A stretch of 38,386 nucleotides of DNA from an uncultured Prevotella sp. (GCA_937895845.1 CALBLK010000013.1:1-38386); one strand, 5' to 3'; shown: positions 24,200 through 33,248, counted from the stretch's first letter. The notes: generated by a model from the sequence alone, not told the origin. A program made the numbers and translations.

Positions 24200-25057
24200 T
24201 CATCTGTTCAGCTTGCTCTCGCGGAGACGTATCCGGGTAAGAACTTGCTTTGTGTTGTAGGTGAAGTCGCCTGCCAGCACCCAACTAAAGTAGCCGGGGT
24301 CGTAGCGTAACACCCTACTTACAGGCTCACCCTTGTGCTTGCCAAAGTTGAACACTTCGGTCATCAAGGGCTTGCCATCCTTGTCGGTTTCTGGCTTGCC
24401 GTCTTTTCCAGTCACTTGGGCCCACACGATGCGCCCGGCAAAATCAACGTTATTGTTTTGCTTGGAAAATGCTGCCAAAAATGGTATGTCATTTTGTAGC
24501 TGACGTTCTGGTTCAGACTCCGTTGCCGGGTTATAGCGGTCGAGTTCGCCCATAAGCACACGGTAGGTAGCCTCGGCATCTTGGTCTGCGCGGTGAGCCT
24601 CAAAGTCTTCCTCCATTTTGTGTCCGCAATAGAATTTATAGGCAGCGGCCAGGTTGCGCCGTTCCATTTTATGAAAGATGGTTTGTACATCAACTAAGTT
24701 GCACTTTCCAAAGTCAAAGTCTATGCCAGACCTCAAGAATTCTTCAGCCAGCACAGGGATGTCGAAATTGTTAGAGTTGAAGCCGGCAAAGTCACATCCC
24801 TTGAACTCCTCGCTCAGCTGCGCAGCTATCTGCTTGAATGTGGGTTTTCCTGCCACATCACTGTCTGTGATACCGGTGAGTTGTTGAACAAGGTAGGGTA
24901 TGGGGCGCTCCGGATTGAGCATTTCGTTGAAGCGAACTTCACGCCCGTCAGGGTAAACCTTGATGTAGGAAATCTGGATAACTCGGTCTTTTACGATGTC
25001 AAGTCCAGTGGTTTCAAGGTCAAAGACAACCAATGGCTTCTGAAGATTAAGTTTCAT
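24200..25057 (-). CDS. DnaQ-like 3'-5' exonuclease with ExoX-like C-terminal domain
   Basis: A 285-residue DEDDh exonuclease. The catalytic acidic residues are visible: VFDLETTGLD (Asp12 and Glu14), GFNSNNFDIPVL, and HRADQDAEAT with the His and final Asp. The domain covers about 8-175. A small C-terminal domain (FNFGKHKGEPVSRVLRYDPGYFSWVL) matches the ExoX-like/DUF3820 module. It resembles the DNA polymerase III epsilon proofreading family, but as a separate nuclease in repair or proofreading; whether it serves the replicative polymerase is not shown. Next to dnaN (16-base gap), so co-transcription with the sliding clamp is likely. Confidence 0.9.
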   Translation of the reverse strand: MKLNLQKPLVVFDLETTGLDIVKDRVIQISYIKVYPDGREVRFNEMLNPERPIPYLVQQLTGITDSDVAGKPTFKQIAAQLSEEFKGCDFAGFNSNNFDIPVLAEEFLRSGIDFDFGKCNLVDVQTIFHKMERRNLAAAYKFYCGHKMEEDFEAHRADQDAEATYRVLMGELDRYNPATESEPERQLQNDIPFLAAFSKQNNNVDFAGRIVWAQVTGKDGKPETDKDGKPLMTEVFNFGKHKGEPVSRVLRYDPGYFSWVLAGDFTYNTKQVLTRIRLRESKLNR

Positions 25058-25073
25058 TCAGCGCTTTCCTTCC

Positions 25074-26198
25074 TCAGTCGTTAATTAACATGGGCATCAT
25101 TAGCATCAGCACTTCTTGGTTGGCAGGTTGCTCAGATGGCAGAACTAATCCGGCACGACTGGGGTCGGCAAGTTGTATGATGACATCTTGGCAGTCGAAG
25201 TTGCTCAGAATTTCGATGAATGCAGAACCCTTGAAGCCGATGCTCATAGGTGTTCCTGTGTAGTCACACTGCATTTTCTCCGTGGCAGTCTTGGCAAAGT
25301 CATAGTCTTCTGCATCAAGTTGCAGGATGTTGTTCTCTATATGGAAGCGAATTAGGTTGCTGGAGTCATTGGCAAAGGGTTGCACACGGCGCAAGGCACT
25401 TAGCAGACCGTTGCGGTCAATGGTAATTTGGTTGGGGTTGTTCTGCGGAATCACGCTGTTGTAGTTGGGGTAGCGGCCCTCAATTAGACGGCAGGTGACA
25501 GTTGTCTCGCCAAACTTGATTTCCGCGTTGCGTTCGTCAAAATGGATTTGCACCTCACTTTCGTCTTTGTCCAACAGGTTCTTGAGCAACGATGCAGGCT
25601 TCTTTGGCAGAATGAACGAAGCCGGCGTGGCACTGTTCACCGTGAAAATCTTGTTGCGCACAAGTTTGTGGCCATCACTGGCCACAACAGCCAGGCACTC
25701 GGGAGTGAGGTCAAAGTAAATGCCATTCATCACAGGACGTATCTCGTCTTGAGCAGTGGCAAAGATGGAACGTGAAATGTTGTCCAACAAAATGTTGCTT
25801 GAGATTGTGATAGCCGTGGCTTGGCTACTCACTTCTTGGGTCTGCGGAAATTCGTCGGCATTCTCGATTGGCAGAGAGAATTGTCCGTTTTGGTAGAGAA
25901 TTTTAGCCGTGTTGTCAGCTGTGTTCACATCAATGGTAATAGGCTGCTCCGATATACCCTTGATGGCCTCAAGCAGGTCGTGGTTGTTAATGGCGAAGTG
26001 ACCGTTACCATCTGTGGCGTTAACTTCAATGCTGGTTCTCATCGTGTTCTCGCTGTCCGAAGCGGTGAGGTACAGTGTTGGGCCTTCAAGTTCAAAGATG
26101 AAGTCTGCCAGAATGGGGAGAGAGTTCTTGCTGTTGATAACCTTGGAAAGAGCTATCAGCTTGTTGCACAGCAACGTGCTGGATAATGTCAGTCTCAT
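25074..26198 (-). CDS. dnaN: DNA polymerase III subunit beta (sliding clamp)
   Basis: A 374-residue beta clamp, the ring that tethers the replicative polymerase to DNA. Three clamp domains of about 120 residues are recognisable: LSSTLLCNKLIALSKVINSKNSLPILADF at the start, SRSIFATAQDEIRPVMNGIYFDL at the start of domain 2, and the C-terminal VLMLMMPM tail that ends the protein. Length is normal. It heads a minus-strand operon (exonuclease, coaBC, DUF4835, recN, protease/TPR, rsmG, MBL) and has its own strong promoter. No dnaA or recF neighbour is seen. Confidence 0.96.
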   Translation of the reverse strand: MRLTLSSTLLCNKLIALSKVINSKNSLPILADFIFELEGPTLYLTASDSENTMRTSIEVNATDGNGHFAINNHDLLEAIKGISEQPITIDVNTADNTAKILYQNGQFSLPIENADEFPQTQEVSSQATAITISSNILLDNISRSIFATAQDEIRPVMNGIYFDLTPECLAVVASDGHKLVRNKIFTVNSATPASFILPKKPASLLKNLLDKDESEVQIHFDERNAEIKFGETTVTCRLIEGRYPNYNSVIPQNNPNQITIDRNGLLSALRRVQPFANDSSNLIRFHIENNILQLDAEDYDFAKTATEKMQCDYTGTPMSIGFKGSAFIEILSNFDCQDVIIQLADPSRAGLVLPSEQPANQEVLMLMMPMLIND

Positions 26199-26251
26199 AA
26201 TGGTATTTTAATTTTGATTTTTGCTCTGATTCAATCTAGTCAAATTGCCTA

Positions 26252-26283
26252 CAAAAATACAAAATCTCATTGGCAACAACAAA
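26252..26283 (-). promoter_or_regulatory. Bacteroidetes-type promoter of the dnaN operon
   Basis: On the minus strand, TTTG at 26283-26280, a 20-bp spacer, then TATTTTTG at 26259-26252 (perfect TAnnTTTG). Transcription should start near 26245, about 47 bases before the dnaN ATG. Confidence 0.68.
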
Positions 26284-26366
26284 ATAATCGTTTGAAAATT
26301 GTGCGTTTGAAACTATTTTTGTAATTTCGCAAACGAAAAGACAACGCATATAAATAATAATTTAAG

Positions 26367-26374
26367 TATATTTG
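26367..26374 (+). promoter_or_regulatory. Candidate -7 element for the DUF3127 gene
   Basis: TATATTTG fits TAnnTTTG, but it lies only 10 bases before the ATG at 26385, so a transcript from it would be almost leaderless. A second, imperfect box TAATTTCG at 26322-26329 would leave a leader of about 48 bases; its context (TTTTTGTAATTT, then GCAAAC) closely matches the nqrA promoter region. Either could be used. Confidence 0.35.
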
Positions 26375-26384
26375 TTTCAAAAAA

Positions 26385-26753
26385 ATGGAATTAACAGGAA
26401 AAATAATTGCCGTATTGCCGGCAAACAGCGGTGTGTCCCAACGCACAGGTAATCCTTGGATGTCTCAAGAGTATGTGATTGAGGTGCCAGGACAATATCC
26501 TCGCAAGTGCGTGTTTCGTATTTTTGGAGAAGACCGTATCAAGCAGTTCAACATCCAGAACGGCGAGGATGTAACTGTCTCCTTTGACATTGACGCCCAT
26601 GAGTATAATGGACGATGGTTCAATCAGGTTAGTGCATACAATGTTTCACGTCCTGCTTCCCCTAATGGAGCTGTGCCACCAACCACACCCGAAAGTCCTA
26701 AGGTTGATGATTCGCCGGCTGGGGACAGCGAAGGGGATGGCTTGCCTTTCTAA
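26385..26753 (+). CDS. DUF3127 OB-fold protein with SSB-like acidic tail
   Basis: A 122-residue protein of the Bacteroidetes DUF3127 family. Residues 1-90 look like a single-strand-binding OB fold: MELTGKIIAVLP, then WMSQEYVIEVPGQYPRKCVFRIFGED and VSFDIDAHEYNGRWFNQVSAYNV. A proline/serine-rich acidic linker (about 92-115) leads to the tip GDGLPF. SSB proteins have the same layout (OB fold, disordered acidic linker, and a short conserved tip such as DDDIPF that binds repair and replication partners). It is divergent from dnaN, consistent with a DNA role; biochemical function is inference. Confidence 0.85.
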   Translation: MELTGKIIAVLPANSGVSQRTGNPWMSQEYVIEVPGQYPRKCVFRIFGEDRIKQFNIQNGEDVTVSFDIDAHEYNGRWFNQVSAYNVSRPASPNGAVPPTTPESPKVDDSPAGDSEGDGLPF

Positions 26754-26787
26754 TAACATTCGCAAGCAAACCCCACTAGCATCTCTG

Positions 26788-26811
26788 TCACATTAAGATG
26801 TGATGTTTTTT
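26788..26811 (+). terminator. Intrinsic terminator after the DUF3127 gene
   Basis: TCACAT (26788-26793), loop TAAG, ATGTGA (26798-26803), then TG and six T's. It is 34 bases after the stop. Confidence 0.6.
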
Positions 26812-27079
26812 CTTGGCTCGTCCAGAAATAAGGCTAAATTAACACCATCAGTAAACGTAGAGGCATATTTCAAAAGGATGCTAACTTCACCCACAGGGAA
26901 GAAGTGAACCTTAAATCCGCAACTTTAGAGGGTACGGAGATTTTGCTATCAAAAGAAGGAATCTACTGAAGCCAAAGAAGCCAAACACAGTTTGTGGAAT
27001 CTTTCGATACAAAATTCCCTTGTCCCACAAGGCAACTTGAGTCAATACGTACAGATTGTTCCACAAAGAACCCGTCTCA

Positions 27080-27113
27080 GCCTATGTCTGTCTGAAAAAA
27101 GACAGGCATAGGC
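27080..27113. terminator. Strong 14-bp hairpin near the 3' end of tamB
   Basis: GCCTATGTCTGTCT (27080-27093) pairs with AGACAGGCATAGGC (27100-27113), one G-T wobble, with loop GAAAAA. It lies 95 bases past the tamB stop on the minus strand. No T-tract follows on either strand, so termination is plausible but not proven. Confidence 0.4.
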
Positions 27114-27207
27114 ATTGCTGCCAGTGTAAATATTCAGCGCGTGTTGTCGTGATGTGCTAATTCATTTAACCTGCTTTGTATGAGAAAAAAGCGCAAGGTG
27201 TGCCGTC

Positions 27208-30200
27208 TTACTTCTCTGGCTTTTTCTTCTTTCGTTGGAACCTGAAGAGATCGGCTATTCCCCGGAAGTCCCTTTTCATTATCAGTCCTGCACCTTGTGT
27301 GTTCAGACTTGAACGGGTGAAAAATCGGTCGTTGGTCTGGTTGTAAACCTTGACAGAGAGGTTACCGTTTGGGGTAAGCAGATAGCGCACGTCAAAGTCG
27401 CCGATAAAACTGGAGTTGGCGGTTGCGGCGTTGTTACGATAACCAAACTGTCCGTTGATAAGCAGACGGTTGTTGAGAAGGCGACCACTAAGCAACCCCT
27501 CGTATTCTGCATTATTCCATCCTTCATCGCCAGTAGAGATGTTGGCACCAAAGTTCCAGTTGTTGCTGTTCACCATGGTGTTGAGCAGGTTGTTTATCTG
27601 GCTGGAGAGCGTTCCTGAGAGCAGGCTCTGCATGGCCAGTGTTGTCTGGCTCTGCTGCTCTCCATTTTCCATAGTAGCATTGTTGGCTCCCTGCGGATAA
27701 AAGCGGCCGATGCCCAACAGATAGACTACCTGCTGGTTCATTTCCTCCTCGCTGTTGATGACACTACGAATGAGCTGCTTCTCATCGCTACTTACAGTTG
27801 GCAGGTCGATGTCAAAGTCAACGCGCGGAGCGCGGGGCTGGCCAGTTATGTTCATCAGACAATTTACCTTGGTGGAGTTTGTATTCGAGAAGCTGTTGCC
27901 TATGTTCAGATCGGACAGAGACACAGCGTTGACGGTATGCATGGCTTGCAGGTTAAGACTGGCATCATAGGGGTTGCCGCCAAAGACTATGGTGCCCCCC
28001 TCGTTAAACTGAAAACTTTTCTTGATGATGTCCTGTATGGTGATGCCGTAGGTGCCGCGGCTCACAGTGTAAGTGCCATACATATTGAATGATCCTTTAT
28101 TGTAGTAGGTAGCACGAAGCACCCCATTCCCCTCAAGGGTGATGTTGTCGTTGGTTTTGGCATCCATCAGCAGTTTGAGTGACAGACTGGGGGTGGCGTT
28201 AATTAAGAAGTTGATGTAGATATCTGTTGACTGGTGCAGTCTGTCATCCTTTAACATTGAGGCGCGTGCGGTGCTGTCTGCGGTATGCTGCGGCACGTAG
28301 ACATCTGGCAATGCTGCGGAAGAACTTGTACTGTCTGTTCTTCCCCATTGAATAAACTCCTGGTCAGAGATGGCATCTGGACTGGCCACATTGTAGACAA
28401 AGACAGAGTGGGGTTGGGGGGTTGCGTTGATGTCGATAACCAGTTCGCTACTGCGTCCGTGTATGTCAACGTTGCCAGAACCAAAAAATGTCCCATAGAA
28501 TGAGTTGTCACCAAAACCGTCAAAATGATAGACCTGTAGGTTGTCACTGGTCACCGAGAGGTCATATGACAGTTGGGTGAGGTGCTTGTGGTGGATGTTG
28601 CCCGAAATCACCCCCTTGTTGCCGTAAGCATCGTATATGGCCAGCTGACGCAGCTCTATTTCGTTTGGAATGAGGGTGACCGTATCGTTGTGAAGACGGT
28701 AGGTACAGCCTAAAGGACTGATGAAGGTCTCACCGTTGACAACCAGTTGCCCCACCAGGTTGATTTCGTTCAGCGGCCCTTGCAGACGCACCGCGCCAGT
28801 GGCCCGGCCTTTGACATAGTCAGTAAAGCTGTTAGTGAATGTGTGGAGGAACTCAAGGTTGGTACCATCGGCCCTGATGCCTAAATCAATGTGCCCTGGC
28901 GATGGCTGTATATAACCGTTGATAATGGTTTGAAACCCTCCATCCTCGACCGCTACGGCATCAATGTCTATCTGCCTGTTGGCTGTGTCCCATTTCACAT
29001 TGGCATTGAGATTTCCCATATTTCCCTGTTCGAATGTGAACTGACTGACACGTAATCTGGCAAATGCGTCAAAGGTACCAAAGGGGGCCTTTATGTATGC
29101 TGTGCCAGAAGCCAGCCCACCGAAATCGACAGAACGAAAATTGACCAGGTTAAGGATGTAAGCAACGTCAATGTCGTTGAGGCTAACCCTAATGGAGTCG
29201 CTGTTGTCAGCCGTACCCTGTCCGTCTATAAAGATATGCTGATTGTTGTGAGTAATGGCGAAACTGTTGATTTGAACATTGTTTTTAGAGTAGACCAGCC
29301 GGGCTGGATGTACATCCCATCTGGCACCATTGATGTGTATGGCCGAGTGAAGGATGTCTATTTCGGCGCGCTCGTCACCCTTGCTGTCTTTCAAAAAACG
29401 CGTGCGGGTATTGATGGTACCTCTGTTGCGCTGTCCCTGCAGGTCTTGCCAGTTGAGTGAGGTGGTAAGGTGGTTGTTGGCAGCATTGCCACTTACATAA
29501 AACAATGTGTACGCCCCTTTTGCATTGCCTCGCTTGACCTGAGTGTCAAGATACATGGTGTCGCCTGGACAGTAGAGGTTAAATTGCCCGCCACTATATA
29601 GGTTGCCATTATAGGTGAATTTCGGCATAGTGGCGTGAAAGGCTATGCTTTTTGTCTGGTCATCCACTTTGCAAGTGACATCGGCAGGACTATCGAGTTT
29701 CAGCTGTATGCCTAACAGCTTTTCCATCCACTCTGCATCATTCAGGTGGGCCCACATAAAAAAACGATTGTTGGGTGCAGTTTTCAAGGCTGGCAAACCA
29801 GGCAGTGTTGGCAGCTTGGCTGAGATGTGGCTGATTAGTGTTTGCGGCAGGGAGGCATACGTAAAGGTTCCGCTCATTTCCATCTTGCCGAAGTCGCTGC
29901 AGAAGGTCAGCATACGGTGGCCTTCGGTATTTGTGCCAGCGGTTAACTCTGCTTTCGCTATGCGACAGATGCCACGCTGCTTTGACTGCATTGTGAAGTG
30001 AGACAAGGTGACTTTGCCCTCGAGGTTGTCAATGCCGTTGCCTTTCAGACAGGCGGACATCTTTCCCGAAAAGTCCGCGTCACCCCACTGGTTGCTCAGA
30101 TGCAGTGACTGTGGACGGAACTTGGTGACTTTTGCCTCTGCTGTTAGGGATTTGTATGGGGGAGATAGGGCGGCACTTCCGTTAAAAACTAGCTCAAGGT

Positions 30201-31707
30201 TGGGGTCAGCAATGTGACCACTCGCCATGACAATCTTGTTGACATAGTTGCAGGCTATCTTTATGTTGGTGTATGGATAGCCCCTGTATTCCATCTGGCT
30301 GATAGCGGCATCTGCCGTTATACGAAGCTGGTGTGCAGACTTGGCTGTGCCATGCAAGGCGACACTGGCGGTTACAGACCCCATCTGACCACCAGGATCC
30401 AACAGTCGAGCCATATTTATATGGCCAGCTTTAAGATGGGCTTGAAATGCGTGCTGCCTATCAATGTTAAAGGTCAGTCTTATGTTGCCCACATCTGTAC
30501 TGGCCGTCAGTTGGCCTGAGGCCGCTGCACTGGCTGTAGCATGTGCCCGGCCTGCAATGTTCAATCGGCCAATATGCTGAAGCGTGGAGGGAAGCTGGAT
30601 GCCGAATGGGGAAAGCAAAGGCTCAACATTTTCCCATGTGTCGGCAAAGGCCAAGAACCTTTGAACGTTAAAACTCCAAAGCCATTTGGCTGCGTCCGGA
30701 CTGCGTTGCAAGCCACCGCTGGCATTCAGAGAAAAATTCAGTTGCTGAGACTTGATGGAGAGGGCACTTAGCTTGATGTTGCTGTTAGTCCCAGAGTATG
30801 TGGCTTTAACGGTTAAAGGAACATCACAGTTCCTCAGCTTCGGCATGAGAAAATGGAAATCGGAAAGCGTGACAACAGATGGTAACAGTTGGCCGCTAAA
30901 GTCAAGTGTTCCTTGTTGCACATTGGGATTGCTGAGTAGGGTGGTTCCTGTTTTCAAGCGGTAGGAGGCGCGGATATGACTGACGGCAATGGTAGTGTTG
31001 GGCAGGATGGCTGTCATGTTGCTGAGCGAGAGCCCTGAGCTACACGCTTCAAGTTCAAGTGATAGCTGGTTGAGAATCAGTCCAGACTGTTCCTCGAACG
31101 ACAGACGCTTGATGTTCAGACTTACAGAGTCTGCACGCAGGGTTCTCAGTGTAACATAGGCACTGATATTGCTGAATGAAAGATGGGCTGGATTGAACTT
31201 GCCTCTGGTCTGAGGCCGGTCCCAACAATCATAGGAGACACTGGCGTTGCGCATGATGAGCGACCCGATGTGGAGGTTGATGGACGATGGGCCGCCTTTA
31301 TCCTTGGAGGACAAGCGGTCTAAGGCAAACTGGTAGTTGGCCGGCACGTTGCCTCCTGGTTGGTAAAGGGCTATTTTTGCGCCAAAAATCTGAGCAGTAT
31401 TGATGACAATCTTCCCTTGGGATATCAGTTCGGCCAAATTGATGCGAACAGCAAGGCGGTTGGCGATGAGCAAAGGCTTTCCTCTCTGGTCGTCAACTGT
31501 TACATTGTCAATTACAATGCGGTTGAACATACCTAGATTTATCCGTCCGATGCAGACTTTAGTGTCGAGTGCGCAAGCCAGTGCCTTGGCCGTCTGACTG
31601 CCCAAGTAGTCTTGTACTATGGGGATATGTACGGCAGTGATGGTCAGCAGATAAATGCTGAGCAATATCCATGTGATAATAATTATGAAATGTCTGAATA
31701 CTTTCAA
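27208..31707 (-). CDS. tamB: TamB-family translocation and assembly module protein (DUF490)
   Basis: A 1499-residue AsmA/TamB-type protein. The only hydrophobic segment is the N-terminal anchor (FIIIITWILLSIYLLTITAV, residues 7-26). A very long run of beta-strand repeats follows, as in the periplasm-spanning lipid-transfer groove of TamB/YhdP-like proteins. The C-terminal DUF490 domain (about 1050-1460) contains GRATGAVRLQGPLNEINLVGQLVV, GNGVLRATYYNKGSFNMYGTY and QSLLSGTLSSQINNLL. Length fits Bacteroidetes TamB. The start is a TTG: no ATG or GTG lies between an in-frame TGA upstream and the membrane anchor, so the TTG (preceded by AAGG) is well supported. It is divergent from nqrA; no tamA is adjacent. 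Confidence 0.92.
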   Translation of the reverse strand: MKVFRHFIIIITWILLSIYLLTITAVHIPIVQDYLGSQTAKALACALDTKVCIGRINLGMFNRIVIDNVTVDDQRGKPLLIANRLAVRINLAELISQGKIVINTAQIFGAKIALYQPGGNVPANYQFALDRLSSKDKGGPSSINLHIGSLIMRNASVSYDCWDRPQTRGKFNPAHLSFSNISAYVTLRTLRADSVSLNIKRLSFEEQSGLILNQLSLELEACSSGLSLSNMTAILPNTTIAVSHIRASYRLKTGTTLLSNPNVQQGTLDFSGQLLPSVVTLSDFHFLMPKLRNCDVPLTVKATYSGTNSNIKLSALSIKSQQLNFSLNASGGLQRSPDAAKWLWSFNVQRFLAFADTWENVEPLLSPFGIQLPSTLQHIGRLNIAGRAHATASAAASGQLTASTDVGNIRLTFNIDRQHAFQAHLKAGHINMARLLDPGGQMGSVTASVALHGTAKSAHQLRITADAAISQMEYRGYPYTNIKIACNYVNKIVMASGHIADPNLELVFNGSAALSPPYKSLTAEAKVTKFRPQSLHLSNQWGDADFSGKMSACLKGNGIDNLEGKVTLSHFTMQSKQRGICRIAKAELTAGTNTEGHRMLTFCSDFGKMEMSGTFTYASLPQTLISHISAKLPTLPGLPALKTAPNNRFFMWAHLNDAEWMEKLLGIQLKLDSPADVTCKVDDQTKSIAFHATMPKFTYNGNLYSGGQFNLYCPGDTMYLDTQVKRGNAKGAYTLFYVSGNAANNHLTTSLNWQDLQGQRNRGTINTRTRFLKDSKGDERAEIDILHSAIHINGARWDVHPARLVYSKNNVQINSFAITHNNQHIFIDGQGTADNSDSIRVSLNDIDVAYILNLVNFRSVDFGGLASGTAYIKAPFGTFDAFARLRVSQFTFEQGNMGNLNANVKWDTANRQIDIDAVAVEDGGFQTIINGYIQPSPGHIDLGIRADGTNLEFLHTFTNSFTDYVKGRATGAVRLQGPLNEINLVGQLVVNGETFISPLGCTYRLHNDTVTLIPNEIELRQLAIYDAYGNKGVISGNIHHKHLTQLSYDLSVTSDNLQVYHFDGFGDNSFYGTFFGSGNVDIHGRSSELVIDINATPQPHSVFVYNVASPDAISDQEFIQWGRTDSTSSSAALPDVYVPQHTADSTARASMLKDDRLHQSTDIYINFLINATPSLSLKLLMDAKTNDNITLEGNGVLRATYYNKGSFNMYGTYTVSRGTYGITIQDIIKKSFQFNEGGTIVFGGNPYDASLNLQAMHTVNAVSLSDLNIGNSFSNTNSTKVNCLMNITGQPRAPRVDFDIDLPTVSSDEKQLIRSVINSEEEMNQQVVYLLGIGRFYPQGANNATMENGEQQSQTTLAMQSLLSGTLSSQINNLLNTMVNSNNWNFGANISTGDEGWNNAEYEGLLSGRLLNNRLLINGQFGYRNNAATANSSFIGDFDVRYLLTPNGNLSVKVYNQTNDRFFTRSSLNTQGAGLIMKRDFRGIADLFRFQRKKKKPEK

Positions 31708-31769
31708 AACCTTATTTTTAGCACTACGATCTCATGTTTCTGAACAGTGGTTGTTCGTGAATTGACCCA

Positions 31770-31777
31770 CAAATTTA
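31770..31777 (-). promoter_or_regulatory. Candidate -7 element for tamB
   Basis: The minus strand reads TAAATTTG (31777-31770), a perfect TAnnTTTG, 62 bases before the TTG start. No -33 TTG at the usual spacing. Confidence 0.4.
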
Positions 31778-31810
31778 ATCAAAAACAGCGAGATTATGAC
31801 AGTTTTTTTG

Positions 31811-31818
31811 TAATTTTG
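31811..31818 (+). promoter_or_regulatory. Candidate -7 element of the nqr operon
   Basis: TAATTTTG, a perfect TAnnTTTG in the context TTTTTG-TAATTTTG-CAAAC, 38 bases before the nqrA ATG. There is no clear -33 TTG at 19-21 bp. The 18 bases around it nearly repeat those upstream of the DUF3127 gene. Confidence 0.5.
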
Positions 31819-31856
31819 CAAACACAACTATTCAATTTGTATAAAATTTATTTTTT

Positions 31857-33209
31857 ATGGTAAATGTCATTAAGTTGCGAAAGGGCCTTGACATCAACCT
31901 CAAAGGAAAAGCAGAGCTAGTCAGAATAGACTTGAATTCTAACGGAAGCTATGCTCTGCAACCAGCAGATTTTGTTGGGATAGTCCCGAAAGTTGTTGTG
32001 AAAGAGGGCGACTACGTCAAGGCAGGTGATGCACTCTTTGTCAGCAAGGCCTGTCCAAATGTGCGATTTTCTTCGCCTGTAAGCGGTTGTGTGGAAGCTG
32101 TGGTCCGCGGAGAACGCCGCAAGGTCTTGTGCGTAAAAGTCAAGGCTGATGCAGAACAGGTATTTGTGGACTATGGTAAGAAAGATCCTGAACAGATGAC
32201 CGCCGGGCAAGTGATCGATTCGCTACTTGAGGCGGGCATTTTTGGTTATATTGACCAGCTACCCTATGCCGTTTCAGCCTCTCCTGGGGATAAGCCAAAG
32301 GCTATTGTTGTATCTGTATTGCGTGACAAGCCACTGGCTCTGGATTTTGAGTTTGAACTGAAAGGGCAGGAGGCCGACTTCCAGGCTGGGCTTACTGCTT
32401 TGTCGCGTGTGGCCAAAGTGTTTCTTGGCATTGGACGTAGGCAGACATCAACGGCACTTACCGCAGCAAAGAATGTAGAGATAAATGTGTTTGACGGCCC
32501 ATGTCCGGCCGGCAATGCTGGGGTGCAGGTGAATCACTTGTGCCCGGTGAACAAAGGCGAAGTGGTTTGGACTGTTGACCCTACTGTCGTGCTTTTTATC
32601 GGTCGTTTGTTTAATACAGGCCATGTCAATTTGACGCGTACCGTAGCTTTTGTTGGTAGTGAGGTAAAAAGACCCGCCTGTGTCGATATGCTTGTAGGGC
32701 AGGAACTGGCAACTCTGCTCAGCAACAATTTGAAAGAAGGAAGGCATGTGCGCATCATCAATGGCAATGTGCTGACGGGCATAGTTACGGACAAGGATGG
32801 GTGGCTGGGAGCACATTCATCTGAAGTTACTGTGATTCCAGAGGGTGACAATGTGGATGAACTGGCCGGCTGGATTATGCCTCGTCTACAGCAGTTTTCG
32901 ACCAGCCGGAGCTATTTTTCCTGGCTACTTGGCCGGAAAAAGGAATACGACATTGATGCCCGCGTGAAAGGTGGTGAGCGCCACATGATAATGAGTGGAG
33001 AGTATGAACGCGTGTTTCCTATGAATATCTACCCTGAATACCTCATTAAGGCTATCATTGCCGGTAATATTGACAAGATGGAACAGTTGGGTATCTATGA
33101 GGTTGCGCCAGAAGACTTTGCACTTGCCGAATTCGTTTGCAGCTCAAAGATGGAGTTGCAGCGAATTGTCAGGCAAGGACTTGATATGCTGAGAAAAGAG
33201 AACAGCTAA
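31857..33209 (+). CDS. nqrA: Na+-translocating NADH:quinone reductase subunit A
   Basis: A 450-residue NqrA, the peripheral cytoplasmic subunit of the six-subunit Na+-NQR. It begins IKLRKGLDINLKGKAE, as in the family, followed by a biotinyl-lipoyl-like segment (VVVKEGDYVKAGDALFVSK, then VRFSSPVSGCVEAVVRGERRKVL) and the barrel-like core (NVEINVFDGPCPAGNAGVQVNHLCPVNKGEVVW). EYLIKAIIAGNIDKMEQLGIYEVAPEDFALAEFVC near the end is the usual C-terminal signature. No membrane segments. It is the first gene of nqrABCDEF. Confidence 0.96.
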   Translation: MVNVIKLRKGLDINLKGKAELVRIDLNSNGSYALQPADFVGIVPKVVVKEGDYVKAGDALFVSKACPNVRFSSPVSGCVEAVVRGERRKVLCVKVKADAEQVFVDYGKKDPEQMTAGQVIDSLLEAGIFGYIDQLPYAVSASPGDKPKAIVVSVLRDKPLALDFEFELKGQEADFQAGLTALSRVAKVFLGIGRRQTSTALTAAKNVEINVFDGPCPAGNAGVQVNHLCPVNKGEVVWTVDPTVVLFIGRLFNTGHVNLTRTVAFVGSEVKRPACVDMLVGQELATLLSNNLKEGRHVRIINGNVLTGIVTDKDGWLGAHSSEVTVIPEGDNVDELAGWIMPRLQQFSTSRSYFSWLLGRKKEYDIDARVKGGERHMIMSGEYERVFPMNIYPEYLIKAIIAGNIDKMEQLGIYEVAPEDFALAEFVCSSKMELQRIVRQGLDMLRKENS

Positions 33210-33248
33210 CAGACGGATGACTTTTTTATATAAAAATAACCGACAGAC

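Larger units (their letters stand above)
26754..27207. other. 454-bp gene-free, hairpin-rich stretch between convergent genes
   Basis: No coding frame of note on either strand. Beyond the terminator at 26788-26811 it holds a 9-base tandem duplication (GAAGCCAAA twice, near 26969-26986), a long-range inverted repeat TTTGTGGAA (26991-26999)/TTCCACAAA (27059-27067) enclosing a small hairpin CCTTGT-CCC-ACAAGG (27018-27032), and a 14-bp hairpin at 27080-27113. It could be a structured noncoding RNA or the eroded remains of a mobile element; nothing decisive is seen. Confidence 0.55.

Noticed and set aside
27080..27113. Hairpin considered as a riboswitch or attenuator
   Set aside because: It lies at the 3' side of both flanking genes, not in a leader, and matches no riboswitch core that I recognise.
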